Assembly (NCBI GenBank): GCA_038212325.1
Contig: JBBQUQ010000023.1
Coordinates: 1 to 39,867 of the forward strand
Reading direction: 5' to 3'
DNA: 39,867 nt
Source of the DNA: CAIVAT01 sp038212325
GTDB lineage: Bacteria > Bacteroidota > Bacteroidia > Bacteroidales > FEN-979
The translations under genes and the position numbers were made by a program. Below, piece after piece: positions 1-7,965 of this stretch. Numbering within the stretch: the stretch's first letter is position 1; each line of letters starts with the position of its first letter. Under the pieces are notes generated by a model that searched no databases, had not been told where the DNA came from, and worked only from the letters and a program-made list of their open reading frames with translations.

Positions 1-441
1 CCTGTTAAACGCTTGCTGGGATTACCTGAACATTTCCTGGTGATGAACGGGGACCTGCTGACCGATCTGCCGTTCCACGATTTGTTCGACTACCACTTGG
101 AAGGAGGTTCTTTACTTACCGTTTCAACCTATACCCGCAAGTCGAAAATTGATTTCGGGGTGATTGATGTCGACCCGGTATCGTATCTCGCAACAGGGTT
201 CCGTGAAAAACCAGAAAGCACCTTTGAAGTCAGCATGGGCGTTTATGTGATGAACCGCAACGTGCTCCAATATGTGCCTGAACATACCTATTTTGGCTTT
301 GATCATCTCATGCTTACCCTGCTCGAGTGCAAATTACCGGTTAGAACATTTCCCTACAGTGGTTATTGGCTTGATATCGGCCGCCCTGATGACTATGAAA
401 AAGCCAATGAAGACATTGAGTTGCTCAACAGGCCATTGTGA
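1..441 (+). CDS. Nucleotidyltransferase (sugar-1-phosphate NTP transferase), 5' end missing
   Basis: The frame is open to the first base of the window (codons 1-3 onward read P-V-K-R), so this is the C-terminal part of a longer protein. The visible part has the VMNGDLLTD core, which in the NTP_transferase family carries a metal-binding Asp, followed by the strand-turn pattern of these enzymes and a late YWLDIGRPDDYEKA segment typical of sugar-nucleotide pyrophosphorylases. The N-terminal GxGTRL nucleotide loop must lie upstream. Such enzymes activate a sugar-1-phosphate with an NTP; the exact sugar cannot be read here. Its stop overlaps the GTG start of the next gene by 4 bp (GTGA), so the two are probably translationally coupled in a surface-polysaccharide operon. 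A mannose-1-phosphate guanylyltransferase-like role is plausible but unproven. Confidence 0.85.
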   Translation, partial: PVKRLLGLPEHFLVMNGDLLTDLPFHDLFDYHLEGGSLLTVSTYTRKSKIDFGVIDVDPVSYLATGFREKPESTFEVSMGVYVMNRNVLQYVPEHTYFGFDHLMLTLLECKLPVRTFPYSGYWLDIGRPDDYEKANEDIELLNRPL

Positions 442-1301
442 GCAAAATTCTGGTCACCGGTTCTGCTGGCTTTATCGGGCGCGTCATAGTGAGGTGCCTT
501 GCTGAGGCCGGGCATGATGTTACCGGACTGGACCAGGCCCAGGGTGACATAAGCCATGCTGAAACACTGCAGCCATTTACCGAAAGCGGCATACACCATG
601 TCTTTCATCTCGCCGGTAAGACGTTTGTCCCGGAAAGTTGGAAAGACCCCTGCAGTTTTTTCCAGGTGAATGTCATGGGAACGGTTAATGTTTTGGAACT
701 GTGCCGGAAATCGGGGGCCAGGCTCACCTATGTAAGCTCTTATCTTTATGGAACGCCGGATTATCTGCCCATCGATGAAAACCATCCGGTAAAATCATAT
801 AATCCATACAGTCACAGCAAGTTGATGGCAGAATCGGCATGCAGATTCTACGCGGATAATTACAACGTGGAAGTGTCGGTGCTCAGGCCGTTCAATGCAT
901 ACGGTCCGGGCCAGTCAAACCTGTTTTTAATCAGTGAGATCATCGCTAAAATCTTGGATCCCGCTGTATCGGTTGTTGAGGTTATGGATTTGCGGCCAAA
1001 ACGCGACTATGTTTACATTGATGATATTGTTCGGGCATTGATCTTATCCATGCAGGCTCCAACCGGGACCTACAACATCGGCAGCGGCTGTTCAATAAGT
1101 GTGGAGGAGATCATTGAACTGGTAATGCAAATTACTGGCATAAGAAAAGAATTCCGTTCAAAGGCGATCATCAGGCCCAACGAAATTTTCGACCTGTTTG
1201 CAGATATCCGCAAAGCCGTGACAGAGCTGGGCTGGCATCCCGAAGTCTCCTTTGAAGAGGGAATCAGGTTGTGTATTCAGTCATGCAGGGGCAATCACTG
1301 A
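438..1301 (+). CDS. NAD-dependent epimerase/dehydratase (extended SDR)
   Basis: This 287-residue protein of the extended short-chain dehydrogenase family acts on nucleotide sugars. It has the N-terminal Rossmann glycine motif GSAGFIG (residues 8-14), an Asp at the end of strand 2 (VTGLD, typical of NAD specificity), and the catalytic Y-x3-K pair at Y124 and K128 with the preceding VSSYLYG serine region. The C-terminal half has the usual RPFNAYGPGQ, RDYVYIDDIVRA and YNIGSG segments. The start is a GTG inside the stop of the upstream nucleotidyltransferase (4-bp overlap), which supports coupled translation. Together they probably make an activated sugar for the glycosyltransferase downstream. 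GDP-mannose- or UDP/dTDP-sugar-specific versions cannot be separated by eye. Confidence 0.88.
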   Translation: MSKILVTGSAGFIGRVIVRCLAEAGHDVTGLDQAQGDISHAETLQPFTESGIHHVFHLAGKTFVPESWKDPCSFFQVNVMGTVNVLELCRKSGARLTYVSSYLYGTPDYLPIDENHPVKSYNPYSHSKLMAESACRFYADNYNVEVSVLRPFNAYGPGQSNLFLISEIIAKILDPAVSVVEVMDLRPKRDYVYIDDIVRALILSMQAPTGTYNIGSGCSISVEEIIELVMQITGIRKEFRSKAIIRPNEIFDLFADIRKAVTELGWHPEVSFEEGIRLCIQSCRGNH

Positions 1302-1313
1302 TTTGAAAGACAG

Positions 1314-2381
1314 ATGAAAAAGATTCTATATGTCAAACATGCTGATTCATCCTTTGTATTATCCGATCAGCGTATCCTGGAGCTACGGTACAGGGTCATC
1401 CCGTTTTTGATCAACCAGAAAAAGTCAGGATTTTACTTCGCCGCAAGGATGCTGAACCTCTGTTTTTTTCTCCTGTTCAACGCTCCCGGCAGTGCTGCCA
1501 TGGTAACCTGGTTTGGAGATTATCACGCTGCACTGATGGTGTTTTTCGGCAAACTGCTGCATGTCAAGGTGATTGTTTTTGCAGGCGGACAAGAGGCAGT
1601 CTGTTATCCTGAACTGGGGAAAGGGGTTTACCTTAAAAAGTGGAGGGGCAGGTTTGTAAGGTATGCCCTTCGCAATGCTTCCATGATCATACCAAACCAT
1701 AAGTCGCTCATTTACCATGAAAATCACTACTATACGAATGATGGAAAGAAGGATGGCATTAAATATTACATTCCCGGGATCATGACGCCGATGATCATTA
1801 TTCCAAACGGGATAGACACTGCAAAATACTTCCGGGATCCAGGAATTGAGAAGGATTCGTTGCAGGTTCTCACTGTTGGAACCATGAGCGGAAAGGCTGA
1901 TTTCATGAATAAAGGGTTTGATCTTTTCATCGAAATGGCCCGCCGCAATCCCGGGCTGAAGTTTACGCTTATCGGGATCAGGAAACAGTTTTTGCCCTGG
2001 ATTGAAGATAATTACCGCATCAGTTCTGTTCCAAACCTGAAGGTTATCTGTTCGTTTTGCCCGGACCATATACTGTTTGAAGCGTACAACCGGGCGAAGG
2101 TCTTCGTTCAGGCATCCATTACCGAAGGGATGCCGAACACGCTGAACGAGGCCATGCTTTGCGAATGCATCCCCGTAGGTTCCAACGTAAACGGGATTCC
2201 GGATGCCATTGGCGGCACCGGGATAATCGTCATGCATCGGGATGTTGCCGAACTGGAAGAGGCCGTAAGGAGTGCCTTGCGACTCAATACAGGCGTCAAA
2301 GCCCGCGAACGGGTTCTCAGCAATTTCACTTTTGCCCTTCGTGAAGAACGTATTCTTCATCTGTTTAATAATTTAGTCTGA
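1314..2381 (+). CDS. Glycosyltransferase, GT4-like (GT-B fold)
   Basis: This 355-residue retaining-type glycosyltransferase probably adds a sugar to a lipid-linked surface glycan at the cytoplasmic face of the membrane. The C-terminal Glycos_transf_1 half contains IIIPNGIDTAKY (about residue 161) and the E-x7-E signature in EGMPNTLNE, followed by a glycine-rich PVGSNVNGIPD loop that normally contacts the nucleotide sugar. The N-terminal half is divergent and has hydrophobic stretches (LCFFLLFNAP, VIVFAGG). It starts 12 bp after the epimerase and is followed within 19 bp by the flippase, so it belongs to the same operon. Donor and acceptor are unknown. Confidence 0.85.
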   Translation: MKKILYVKHADSSFVLSDQRILELRYRVIPFLINQKKSGFYFAARMLNLCFFLLFNAPGSAAMVTWFGDYHAALMVFFGKLLHVKVIVFAGGQEAVCYPELGKGVYLKKWRGRFVRYALRNASMIIPNHKSLIYHENHYYTNDGKKDGIKYYIPGIMTPMIIIPNGIDTAKYFRDPGIEKDSLQVLTVGTMSGKADFMNKGFDLFIEMARRNPGLKFTLIGIRKQFLPWIEDNYRISSVPNLKVICSFCPDHILFEAYNRAKVFVQASITEGMPNTLNEAMLCECIPVGSNVNGIPDAIGGTGIIVMHRDVAELEEAVRSALRLNTGVKARERVLSNFTFALREERILHLFNNLV

Positions 2382-2400
2382 TTTTTTGAAATCCAGGTAA

Positions 2401-3852
2401 ATGATTTCCCGCAGTTTTTTTAAATCTTCTGTCATCTATTCAATCGTTGGGGCACTTCCATATGCATCCGGCTTCCTTTTGCTGCCGTGGTTTACAACAT
2501 ATCTGACACCGAAGCAATTCGGAATCAATGCGATGTACATGGCCCTGATGTACCTGATACAGATCATCTCCTCCTTCGGGATGGATATGTCGGCCGGAGT
2601 ATTGTATTTTGATTACAAGGACGATAAAGCGAAGCTCAGCGATTTTCTCGGTACGGTCTTCATTGGCATTTCAATGCTTGGTGCGGTTACTTTCATGGTT
2701 TTTTCGCTCGGTGGTCTGCGGCTGTTCAACTTTGTTTTTCAAAGCAGCGATTTCATTGAGCTTCTTCCCTTCGGGCTTTTTACCATCATTTCCGGGGTGT
2801 TCAACAGCATTTTCAAAACATATTCAAGCCTGCTGATCAATCAGCAGCGCCCGGTCAGGTTTTTCTGGCTCAACATCTCCAACTTTGTGCTGACCATCGG
2901 AGGCTCGCTGACCTTGCTGTACCTTTTTCCCTTTACGATGTACGGCCCCATTCTCGGACGGCTGATTCCTGCAGTTTTGGTGGGTTCTGCTTCCCTTTCC
3001 ATGGTCGGGCGTGAGTACGGACTTGCCTGGAACCCGGCCTATGTAAAAAAGATTTTCACCTACAGTTCTCCGATCATCCTGTATGCCCTGCTCACCTGGG
3101 TCGTGACCTATGTGGACCGGTTTCTGATTGCAAGCCTGATGGGCGATGCCACCTATGTGGGAATATATGACATCGCCGTGAAAATGGTGATTGGCCTTGA
3201 TCTTGTGATGACCGGACTTGTCAATACGATCAACCCGAAAATCTACCATATCTGGAAAGACAATGACCTGCATGAAAGCAATACGGAGATCAACCGGTAT
3301 TACAATGGCATTACGGCCCTGTTCCTGCTGGTGATACCCCTGTTCGTGATTCTGGTCCCCATTTTGATTCCCCTGGTCATACACAAGCAACTCTATTACC
3401 AGGCATTCGGATTCCTGGCAATCCTGGCAGCCGGATATGCCACCCGGGTTTGGTTTTACATGTTCCTGGCCCCCCTGATGTTTTTCAAGCGAACGGCAGC
3501 CCTGCCCCGCGTTTTCATTATCAGTGCAGTGTTTAACGTTGTTGCCGGAATCATCCTGATTTACTACTTTGGAATCATCGGGGCGGTTTGGACGAATTTT
3601 ATGGTAAAACCGGTACAGGCGCTGCTAATGTATTTCGAATGCAGGAAAGTATATACCTTCAAGCTGAACGCATGGAAGATTTTTTACACTCCGGTTATCT
3701 ACATTTTAATTGTAATCCTGTCTGAAACATTTACACCCGCAGAGATGAAATTCAAGGTGGAAATCGGCCAGTTTTTTGTAGCCGTTATTCTTGTATACTT
3801 TGCGTACCGGAAAGAATTGGTACCTCTTGTCAGAAAATACCTCGCCAGATAA
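2401..3852 (+). CDS. Polysaccharide (Wzx-like) flippase, MATE/PST superfamily
   Basis: This 483-residue integral membrane protein is almost entirely made of hydrophobic segments (about 12-14 by eye), beginning right at the N-terminus (SSVIYSIVGALPYASGF). Length, helix number and the scattered charged loops fit the polysaccharide-export branch of the MOP flippase superfamily, which moves undecaprenyl-linked oligosaccharides across the inner membrane. It is the last gene of the + strand surface-glycan cluster and is followed by a short repeat island and a convergent gene. Teichoic-acid or O-antigen Wzx assignments cannot be distinguished from sequence alone. Confidence 0.85.
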   Translation: MISRSFFKSSVIYSIVGALPYASGFLLLPWFTTYLTPKQFGINAMYMALMYLIQIISSFGMDMSAGVLYFDYKDDKAKLSDFLGTVFIGISMLGAVTFMVFSLGGLRLFNFVFQSSDFIELLPFGLFTIISGVFNSIFKTYSSLLINQQRPVRFFWLNISNFVLTIGGSLTLLYLFPFTMYGPILGRLIPAVLVGSASLSMVGREYGLAWNPAYVKKIFTYSSPIILYALLTWVVTYVDRFLIASLMGDATYVGIYDIAVKMVIGLDLVMTGLVNTINPKIYHIWKDNDLHESNTEINRYYNGITALFLLVIPLFVILVPILIPLVIHKQLYYQAFGFLAILAAGYATRVWFYMFLAPLMFFKRTAALPRVFIISAVFNVVAGIILIYYFGIIGAVWTNFMVKPVQALLMYFECRKVYTFKLNAWKIFYTPVIYILIVILSETFTPAEMKFKVEIGQFFVAVILVYFAYRKELVPLVRKYLAR

Positions 3853-3858
3853 TTTTGT

Positions 3859-3880
3859 GTCACTCGTCACGCGTCACGCG
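3859..3880. repeat. 7-bp tandem repeat island (GTCACGC)
   Basis: Three adjacent copies of GTCAC[T/G]C lie directly after the flippase stop codon and touch the stop of the convergent YihY gene. They form one of several 7-8 bp intergenic repeat islands in this window. There is no T-run or stem that would make it an ordinary terminator. Confidence 0.75.
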
Positions 3881-3882
3881 TA

Positions 3883-4809
3883 TCACGGCTTCCTTGCCGT
3901 TCTGATGCTTGCATTGAGTTCAAACCCGACGAGCAGGCTGATGGCATTGATGTAAATCCACACCAGAACGATCATCAGGGTGCCCAACGACCCATACAGA
4001 GCGTTATAACTGGAGAAATTATCAACGTAGAAATTAAAACCGAGTGTGGTAACAACAATCAGAAACGTTGCAAGCATGGATCCTGCAGTGAAAAAGCGGA
4101 ATTGTTTTCTCCTGGCAGGCGCCAGGTAGTAAATAAGTGAAATGCCAGTCAGCAATAAGATCAGGATAATCAACCACCGTAACATTTCCAGCAGTAATAT
4201 GGTAATCGAGCTGTTCTTGATAATTTCCGGCAGGATCCATTCAAACAAGGTTGACCCGATGGTGATCAATCCAATCGCTGTAATCAGTAAAAGACTGTTT
4301 ATCAGTACGATAAAGACGGAGACAATATACTGTTTGAAGTTTGTCCTGGTTTCAAGGTCGTGGTAGGTGTTGTTGAAGGCTTCGATAAGGCTGTTAACCC
4401 CGTTGGTGGAAAAGTAAAGTGTAAGGATCAGATTCAGGATCAAGAGGCTGCTTCTTGGTCTGGTGATGATGTCGATGATGGTTTCTTTCACCGATTCGTA
4501 GGCCATCTTTGGCATGAAGTCCTTGATTATTCCCAGGAGCAACTGCTGAAAATTATCAATGGGAATGAACGGGATAATATTAAAAAGGAAGATCAAAAAA
4601 GGAAAAATAGCCAGGAATACCGAGTAGGAGATTGCGGCCGCCCGCGAGGTGATATATCCTTCCGTGAGCCCCCGGATGAAAAAGACTGCAACATCATAAA
4701 CCGGGGTCCCGCTAAATCCGGGCAGAATAATCTGCTTTGAAACCCTGAGGGTCCAGGTAACCGGAGGTATCGACAGAAGCCAGTCTGTAAGCTGCTTTTT
4801 ATCTGGCAT
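3883..4809 (-). CDS. YihY/virulence factor BrkB family inner-membrane protein
   Basis: This 308-residue membrane protein has the layout of the YihY/BrkB family: an amphipathic N-terminus, a first helix around SRAAAISYSVFLAIFPFLIFLFNIIPFI, and five further hydrophobic segments. The family pattern GLTEGYITSRAAAISYS and the C-terminal LYGSLGTLMIVLVWIYINA block are clear. The family was once called ribonuclease BN by mistake; its members are polytopic membrane proteins without an agreed function. The gene lies 15 bp downstream of nadC on the same strand, so the two are probably co-transcribed. The C-terminus ends soon after the last helix, as usual. Confidence 0.88.
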   Translation of the reverse strand: MPDKKQLTDWLLSIPPVTWTLRVSKQIILPGFSGTPVYDVAVFFIRGLTEGYITSRAAAISYSVFLAIFPFLIFLFNIIPFIPIDNFQQLLLGIIKDFMPKMAYESVKETIIDIITRPRSSLLILNLILTLYFSTNGVNSLIEAFNNTYHDLETRTNFKQYIVSVFIVLINSLLLITAIGLITIGSTLFEWILPEIIKNSSITILLLEMLRWLIILILLLTGISLIYYLAPARRKQFRFFTAGSMLATFLIVVTTLGFNFYVDNFSSYNALYGSLGTLMIVLVWIYINAISLLVGFELNASIRTARKP

Positions 4810-4824
4810 TAAAGAATTTCCAAT

Positions 4825-5664
4825 TTAAAGTTTTACCGCTTTCAGGCTCATGTCGAGGCTTCTGATCTGGTGGGTGAGCGCCCCCATCGATATGTAATCC
4901 ACTCCGGTTTCGGCATAGGCACGAAGTGTTTCCTCCGTTATGCCACCGCTGGCTTCGGTTTCGAACTTTCCACCGATCCTTGAAACTGCCTCTTTCATGT
5001 TTTCAACAGAAAAATTATCAAGCATGATACGGTCTACTTTTCCATGCCGGAGAACTTGGGCAAGTTCATCAAAGTTGCGCACTTCAATTTCAATTTTAAG
5101 AATTTTACCTGTATGGTTCAGGTATATTTCCACCGCGTCAATGGCTTTAATAATCCCGCCTGCATAGTCAACATGGTTGTCTTTGATCATGATCATGTCA
5201 TAGAGCCCCATGCGGTGATTCTCCCCGCCGCCGGTTCTTACAGCATATTTTTCGAGTTCACGCAACAGGGGAGTTGTTTTCCGGGTATCCAGTATTTTTG
5301 TTTTCAGCCCTTCGACCTGTTTTACTGCCCTCCCGGTGGCAGTAGCAATACCGCTCAGGCGCTGCATGAAGTTCAGTACCAGTCTTTCCGATTTCAGGAT
5401 AGAGGCTTTGCTGCCAGTCACTTCAAAGGCCCCATCTCCTGGTTTCACCGCAGCACCATCGCGAATATGGATGGTTACCCGGATGGCGGGATCAACCGCC
5501 CTGAAAATTTTTTCTGCCAGCTCTACGCCACAAAGAATCCCCGAATCTTTAATGAGCAGCTTGGCCATCCCGGTAATACCTGCCGGCATGGTTGCCAGCG
5601 TTGTATGGTCTCCGTCGCCCAGGTCCTCGGCAAGGGAGTTGACAATAATTTCGTCAATGGTCAT
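4825..5664 (-). CDS. nadC: Nicotinate-nucleotide diphosphorylase (carboxylating), quinolinate phosphoribosyltransferase
   Basis: NadC joins quinolinate with PRPP to give nicotinate mononucleotide, CO2 and pyrophosphate in de novo NAD synthesis. The 279-residue length is normal. Signatures seen are EDLGDGDHTT near the N-terminus, RLSGIAT, DTRKTTPLLRELEKYAVRTG with the GGGENHRMGLYD segment that follows (substrate-binding Arg, Lys and His residues), MIKDNH, and the C-terminal EASGGITEETL phosphate loop. The ATG start at 5664 gives the standard family N-terminus. No nadA or nadB is in the window. Upstream of the start lies a nine-unit octamer repeat island, with no obvious promoter between it and the gene. 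Confidence 0.96.
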   Translation of the reverse strand: MTIDEIIVNSLAEDLGDGDHTTLATMPAGITGMAKLLIKDSGILCGVELAEKIFRAVDPAIRVTIHIRDGAAVKPGDGAFEVTGSKASILKSERLVLNFMQRLSGIATATGRAVKQVEGLKTKILDTRKTTPLLRELEKYAVRTGGGENHRMGLYDMIMIKDNHVDYAGGIIKAIDAVEIYLNHTGKILKIEIEVRNFDELAQVLRHGKVDRIMLDNFSVENMKEAVSRIGGKFETEASGGITEETLRAYAETGVDYISMGALTHQIRSLDMSLKAVKL

Positions 5665-5686
5665 CCGTTAAAGGTTTGGTGAAAAT

Positions 5687-5758
5687 GGGTAACTGGGTAA
5701 CTGGGTAACAAAGTAACAAGGTGACAAGGTAACTGGGTAACTGGGTAACTGGGTAACC
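5687..5758. repeat. Nine-unit 8-bp tandem repeat (RGGTAACW)
   Basis: Exactly nine octamers run without gaps: GGGTAACT twice, then GGGTAACA, AAGTAACA, AGGTGACA, AGGTAACT, GGGTAACT twice and GGGTAACC. The array fills the gap between the stop of the DUF4783 gene and the start of nadC (both on the - strand). The middle units are the most degenerate and the outer ones are near identical. Since 8 is not a multiple of 3 it is not coding. Confidence 0.95.
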
Positions 5759-5767
5759 GGGGATAAA

Positions 5768-6175
5768 CTAGTTTTCCTGAACCTGCAGTTGCTGCACGAG
5801 ATACTGGCCGCTTACAGATTTAATGATGAAATAGACCCGATAGATTTTTTTACCTGCTTCGAGGCTGCCGATGGTGTATTGTGAGCCATCAGGCGATGAG
5901 CCCTGGCGTGTGATTTTAAAGCTCTTTACCGGGTTTTGGGCGAAAAAATCTTTGAGGATCTGGCCGGCTTGGGTTTTGCTGTAAGAATCATCGTAGCCGG
6001 GAAGTGTAAGGTCGATCATTGCGTTAAAGTTCTTTGCAACCTCTGCTGCATTGCCTGCCTGGATAGCTGATGTAACCTGTACTGCGGTTTCCTCAGGCCC
6101 TGAAAAAGCAACATGGCCCATCAGGATCAAGGCTGGTACCAGGAGCATAACCCGTGTGAAATATTTATTTTTCAT
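5768..6175 (-). CDS. DUF4783 domain-containing exported protein
   Basis: This small protein of about 135 residues begins with a clear signal peptide (MKNKYFTRVMLLVPALILMGHVAFSG). The mature part has the alpha-plus-beta NTF2-like layout of the Bacteroidota DUF4783 family: an N-terminal helix EETAVQVTSAIQAGNAAEVAKNF, a strand TLPGYDDSYSKTQAGQILKDFF, then KSFKITRQGSS and C-terminal strands GKKIYRVYFIIK. Its function is unknown. Two ATG codons six bases apart (6175, 6181) both suit the signal peptide; a longer frame from 6199 is less likely. A promoter -7 element (TACATTTG on the - strand) lies at 6209-6216. The divergent neighbour is rlmH. Confidence 0.8.
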   Translation of the reverse strand: MKNKYFTRVMLLVPALILMGHVAFSGPEETAVQVTSAIQAGNAAEVAKNFNAMIDLTLPGYDDSYSKTQAGQILKDFFAQNPVKSFKITRQGSSPDGSQYTIGSLEAGKKIYRVYFIIKSVSGQYLVQQLQVQEN

Positions 6176-6208
6176 AGTCATCAAGGAATTTCGTGGCATT
6201 ACTGGTTA

Positions 6209-6216
6209 CAAATGTA
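6209..6216 (-). promoter_or_regulatory. Bacteroidota -7 element (TACATTTG) for the DUF4783 gene
   Basis: The - strand reads TACATTTG, an exact TAnnTTTG match, about 28 bases before the ATG at 6181. No convincing -33 TTTG was seen at the expected spacing, so this is a moderate call. Confidence 0.45.
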
Positions 6217-6328
6217 CATCATAATTTGCATAAGTGCATATTATGTATCGTGTTTGCAATCAATCTTGCTGCTTCAAGGGTCAAACATACAATTAATCCG
6301 TTGCTTTTTGCATCTTTGCACCAGAATT

Positions 6329-6802
6329 ATGAAAGTCAGGTTATTGCTTGTCGGAAAAACAGAAGAAGAATTTCTGAAAAAGGGTATTCATGAATATGAA
6401 ATGCGCATCAAAAGATACATCCCTTTTGAGATTGTGGAAATTCCCGGATTGAAAAATGCCGCGAGCCTGTCGCAGGCTGAGCAAAATTCACGTGAATCCG
6501 TGATAATCAGCAAACAGTTTTTACCTGGTGATGTTATCATATTACTGGATGAACATGGAAAAGAGATGAGATCGACAGAATTTGCTTCGTTTCTGAATAA
6601 GCAGTTTCTCACCGGTGGTAAAAACCTGGTTTTTATTGTTGGCGGCCCTTACGGATTCGATCCCTCCCTGAAAAAACAGGCTTCATTCATACTTTCCCTG
6701 TCAAAAATGACGTTCTCTCATCAGATGGTCCGTCTTTTTTTTACCGAACAGCTCTATCGCGGGCTTACCATCATGCGGGGTGAATCGTATCATCATGAGT
6801 AG
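6329..6802 (+). CDS. rlmH: 23S rRNA (pseudouridine(1915)-N(3))-methyltransferase RlmH
   Basis: RlmH is the small SPOUT-fold enzyme that methylates pseudouridine 1915 in helix 69 of 23S rRNA, using S-adenosylmethionine. The start at ATG 6329 gives MKVRLLLVGKT and 157 residues, the usual family length; a longer open frame upstream has no homology signal. Diagnostic parts are LLDEHGKEMRSTEFA, the knotted cofactor loop IVGGPYGFDPSL, and the C-terminal LSLSKMTFSHQMVRLFF with the final GESYHHE. The gene stands alone between a divergent gene and the Bat operon. Confidence 0.95.
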   Translation: MKVRLLLVGKTEEEFLKKGIHEYEMRIKRYIPFEIVEIPGLKNAASLSQAEQNSRESVIISKQFLPGDVIILLDEHGKEMRSTEFASFLNKQFLTGGKNLVFIVGGPYGFDPSLKKQASFILSLSKMTFSHQMVRLFFTEQLYRGLTIMRGESYHHE

Positions 6803-6822
6803 AAGCCGGGTTAAAAAAACCC

Positions 6823-6860
6823 TTAACAAATTTTTAACGAAATGGTTAACAAATATTAAC
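6823..6860 (+). promoter_or_regulatory. Four helically spaced TTAAC pentamers upstream of moxR
   Basis: TTAAC occurs at 6823, 6834, 6846 and 6856, spaced 11, 12 and 10 bp, so all four fall on about the same DNA face. They form two related half-blocks (TTAACAAATTTTTAAC and TTAACAAATATTAAC) ending 8 bp before the TTG of the putative moxR promoter. This layout fits an activator or repressor binding site, but no regulator is known from the window. Confidence 0.5.
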
Positions 6861-6868
6861 ATCAAAGG

Positions 6869-6900
6869 TTGTATTGCAATTTTTTCATTTTATAAATTTG
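6869..6900 (+). promoter_or_regulatory. Putative promoter of the moxR-bat operon
   Basis: An exact -7 element TAAATTTG is at 6893-6900 and a TTG at 6869-6871 can serve as -33 with a 21-bp spacer (about 19 is typical). The moxR ATG follows 21 bases after the -7 element. No other promoter-like signal was seen until batE ends, which agrees with a single long operon. Confidence 0.6.
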
Positions 6901-6921
6901 CACCCTCAAAAACTTTAGAAC

Positions 6922-7914
6922 ATGGTTGAAACCGACATCAAAGAATTGAACGAACGGATCCAGAAGGAGAGCGCGTTTGTTGACATGGTGACGATGGAAA
7001 TGCACAAAGTGATTATCGGACAGAAACAGATGATTGAACGCCTGATGATCGGGTTGCTGGCAAATGGCCACATACTGCTTGAAGGCGTTCCTGGTCTGGC
7101 CAAAACCCTGGCAATTAAATCACTTGCAAACTGCATCGATGCAAAATTCAGCCGGATACAGTTCACCCCTGATCTTCTTCCGGCTGACTTGCTGGGGACG
7201 CTGATATACAGTCAGAAAAACGAGGAATTCAAGGTTCGCAAAGGTCCTGTTTTTGCAAATTTCATCCTTGCAGATGAAATTAACCGCAGTCCGGCAAAAG
7301 TACAGAGTGCCCTGCTTGAGGCCATGCAGGAGCGACAGGTGACCATCGGCGATGAGACATTTATGCTTCCCGAGCCGTTTTTGGTTCTGGCCACTGAAAA
7401 CCCTATCGAACAGGAGGGTACCTACCCGCTGCCTGAAGCCCAGATTGACCGTTTCATGCTCAAGGTGGTTATCGGCTACCCGGATAAAAAGGAAGAGAAG
7501 ATGATCATCCGTCAGAATATCGGGAATGAGACATTCCATACCAGCCCGATCATCAAAACTTCCGACATCATGCGTGCCCGGGCAGTCACCCGCGAAGTTT
7601 ACCTGGATGAAAAGATTGAAAATTATATCACGGATATCGTATTCGCCAGCCGGTTCCCGGCAGAATATAAGCTCAAGAAATTCGAAGGATTGATCAGTTA
7701 TGGAGGTTCGCCGCGTGCCAGCATTTACCTGGCACTTGCGGCCAAAGCATACGCTTTCATCAAACGCCGTGGTTATGTAATTCCTGAAGATATCCGGGCT
7801 GTTGCATACGATGTGCTGCGCCACCGCATCGGCCTCACCTATGAAGCCGAAGCTGAAAATATCACCTCAGAGGATATCATCAGTGAGATTCTCAATACTG
7901 TAGAAGTGCCCTAA
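6922..7914 (+). CDS. moxR: MoxR-family AAA+ ATPase
   Basis: This 330-residue AAA+ ATPase is of the MoxR class, thought to act as a chaperone that activates or assembles VWA-domain partners, here the DUF58 and Bat proteins. Walker A is GVPGLAKT (residues 55-62), Walker B is FILADE (114-119), followed by NRSPAKVQSALLEAMQE, a sensor-1 region LATENP and the EAQIDRF segment. The C-terminal AAA lid with GGSPRASIYLALAAKA is the normal MoxR ending. It is the first gene of the operon and is separated from DUF58 by a five-unit octamer repeat rather than by a terminator. Confidence 0.93.
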   Translation: MVETDIKELNERIQKESAFVDMVTMEMHKVIIGQKQMIERLMIGLLANGHILLEGVPGLAKTLAIKSLANCIDAKFSRIQFTPDLLPADLLGTLIYSQKNEEFKVRKGPVFANFILADEINRSPAKVQSALLEAMQERQVTIGDETFMLPEPFLVLATENPIEQEGTYPLPEAQIDRFMLKVVIGYPDKKEEKMIIRQNIGNETFHTSPIIKTSDIMRARAVTREVYLDEKIENYITDIVFASRFPAEYKLKKFEGLISYGGSPRASIYLALAAKAYAFIKRRGYVIPEDIRAVAYDVLRHRIGLTYEAEAENITSEDIISEILNTVEVP

Positions 7915-7953
7915 TTTCACCATTTCACCATTTCACCATTTCACCATTTCACT
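7914..7953. repeat. Five-unit 8-bp tandem repeat (ATTTCACC)
   Basis: Five perfect or near-perfect ATTTCACC octamers start at the last base of the moxR stop codon and fill most of the gap to the DUF58 gene. A degenerate array of the same unit lies at 29105-29143. It sits inside an operon, so it must be transcribed. Confidence 0.95.
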
Positions 7954-7965
7954 ATTTGTTTTTAC

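Noticed and set aside
1425..2360. 311-codon open frame on the - strand
   Set aside because: It is the reverse shadow of the glycosyltransferase at 1314-2381 and shows no domain; the + strand frame has clear GT4 motifs.
6808..6822. Terminator after rlmH (GGGTT-AAAAA-AACCC)
   Set aside because: Only a 5-bp stem with no adjacent T-run; it is too weak to call.
7120..7824. 234-codon open frame on the - strand
   Set aside because: Shadow of moxR, whose Walker motifs are on the + strand.
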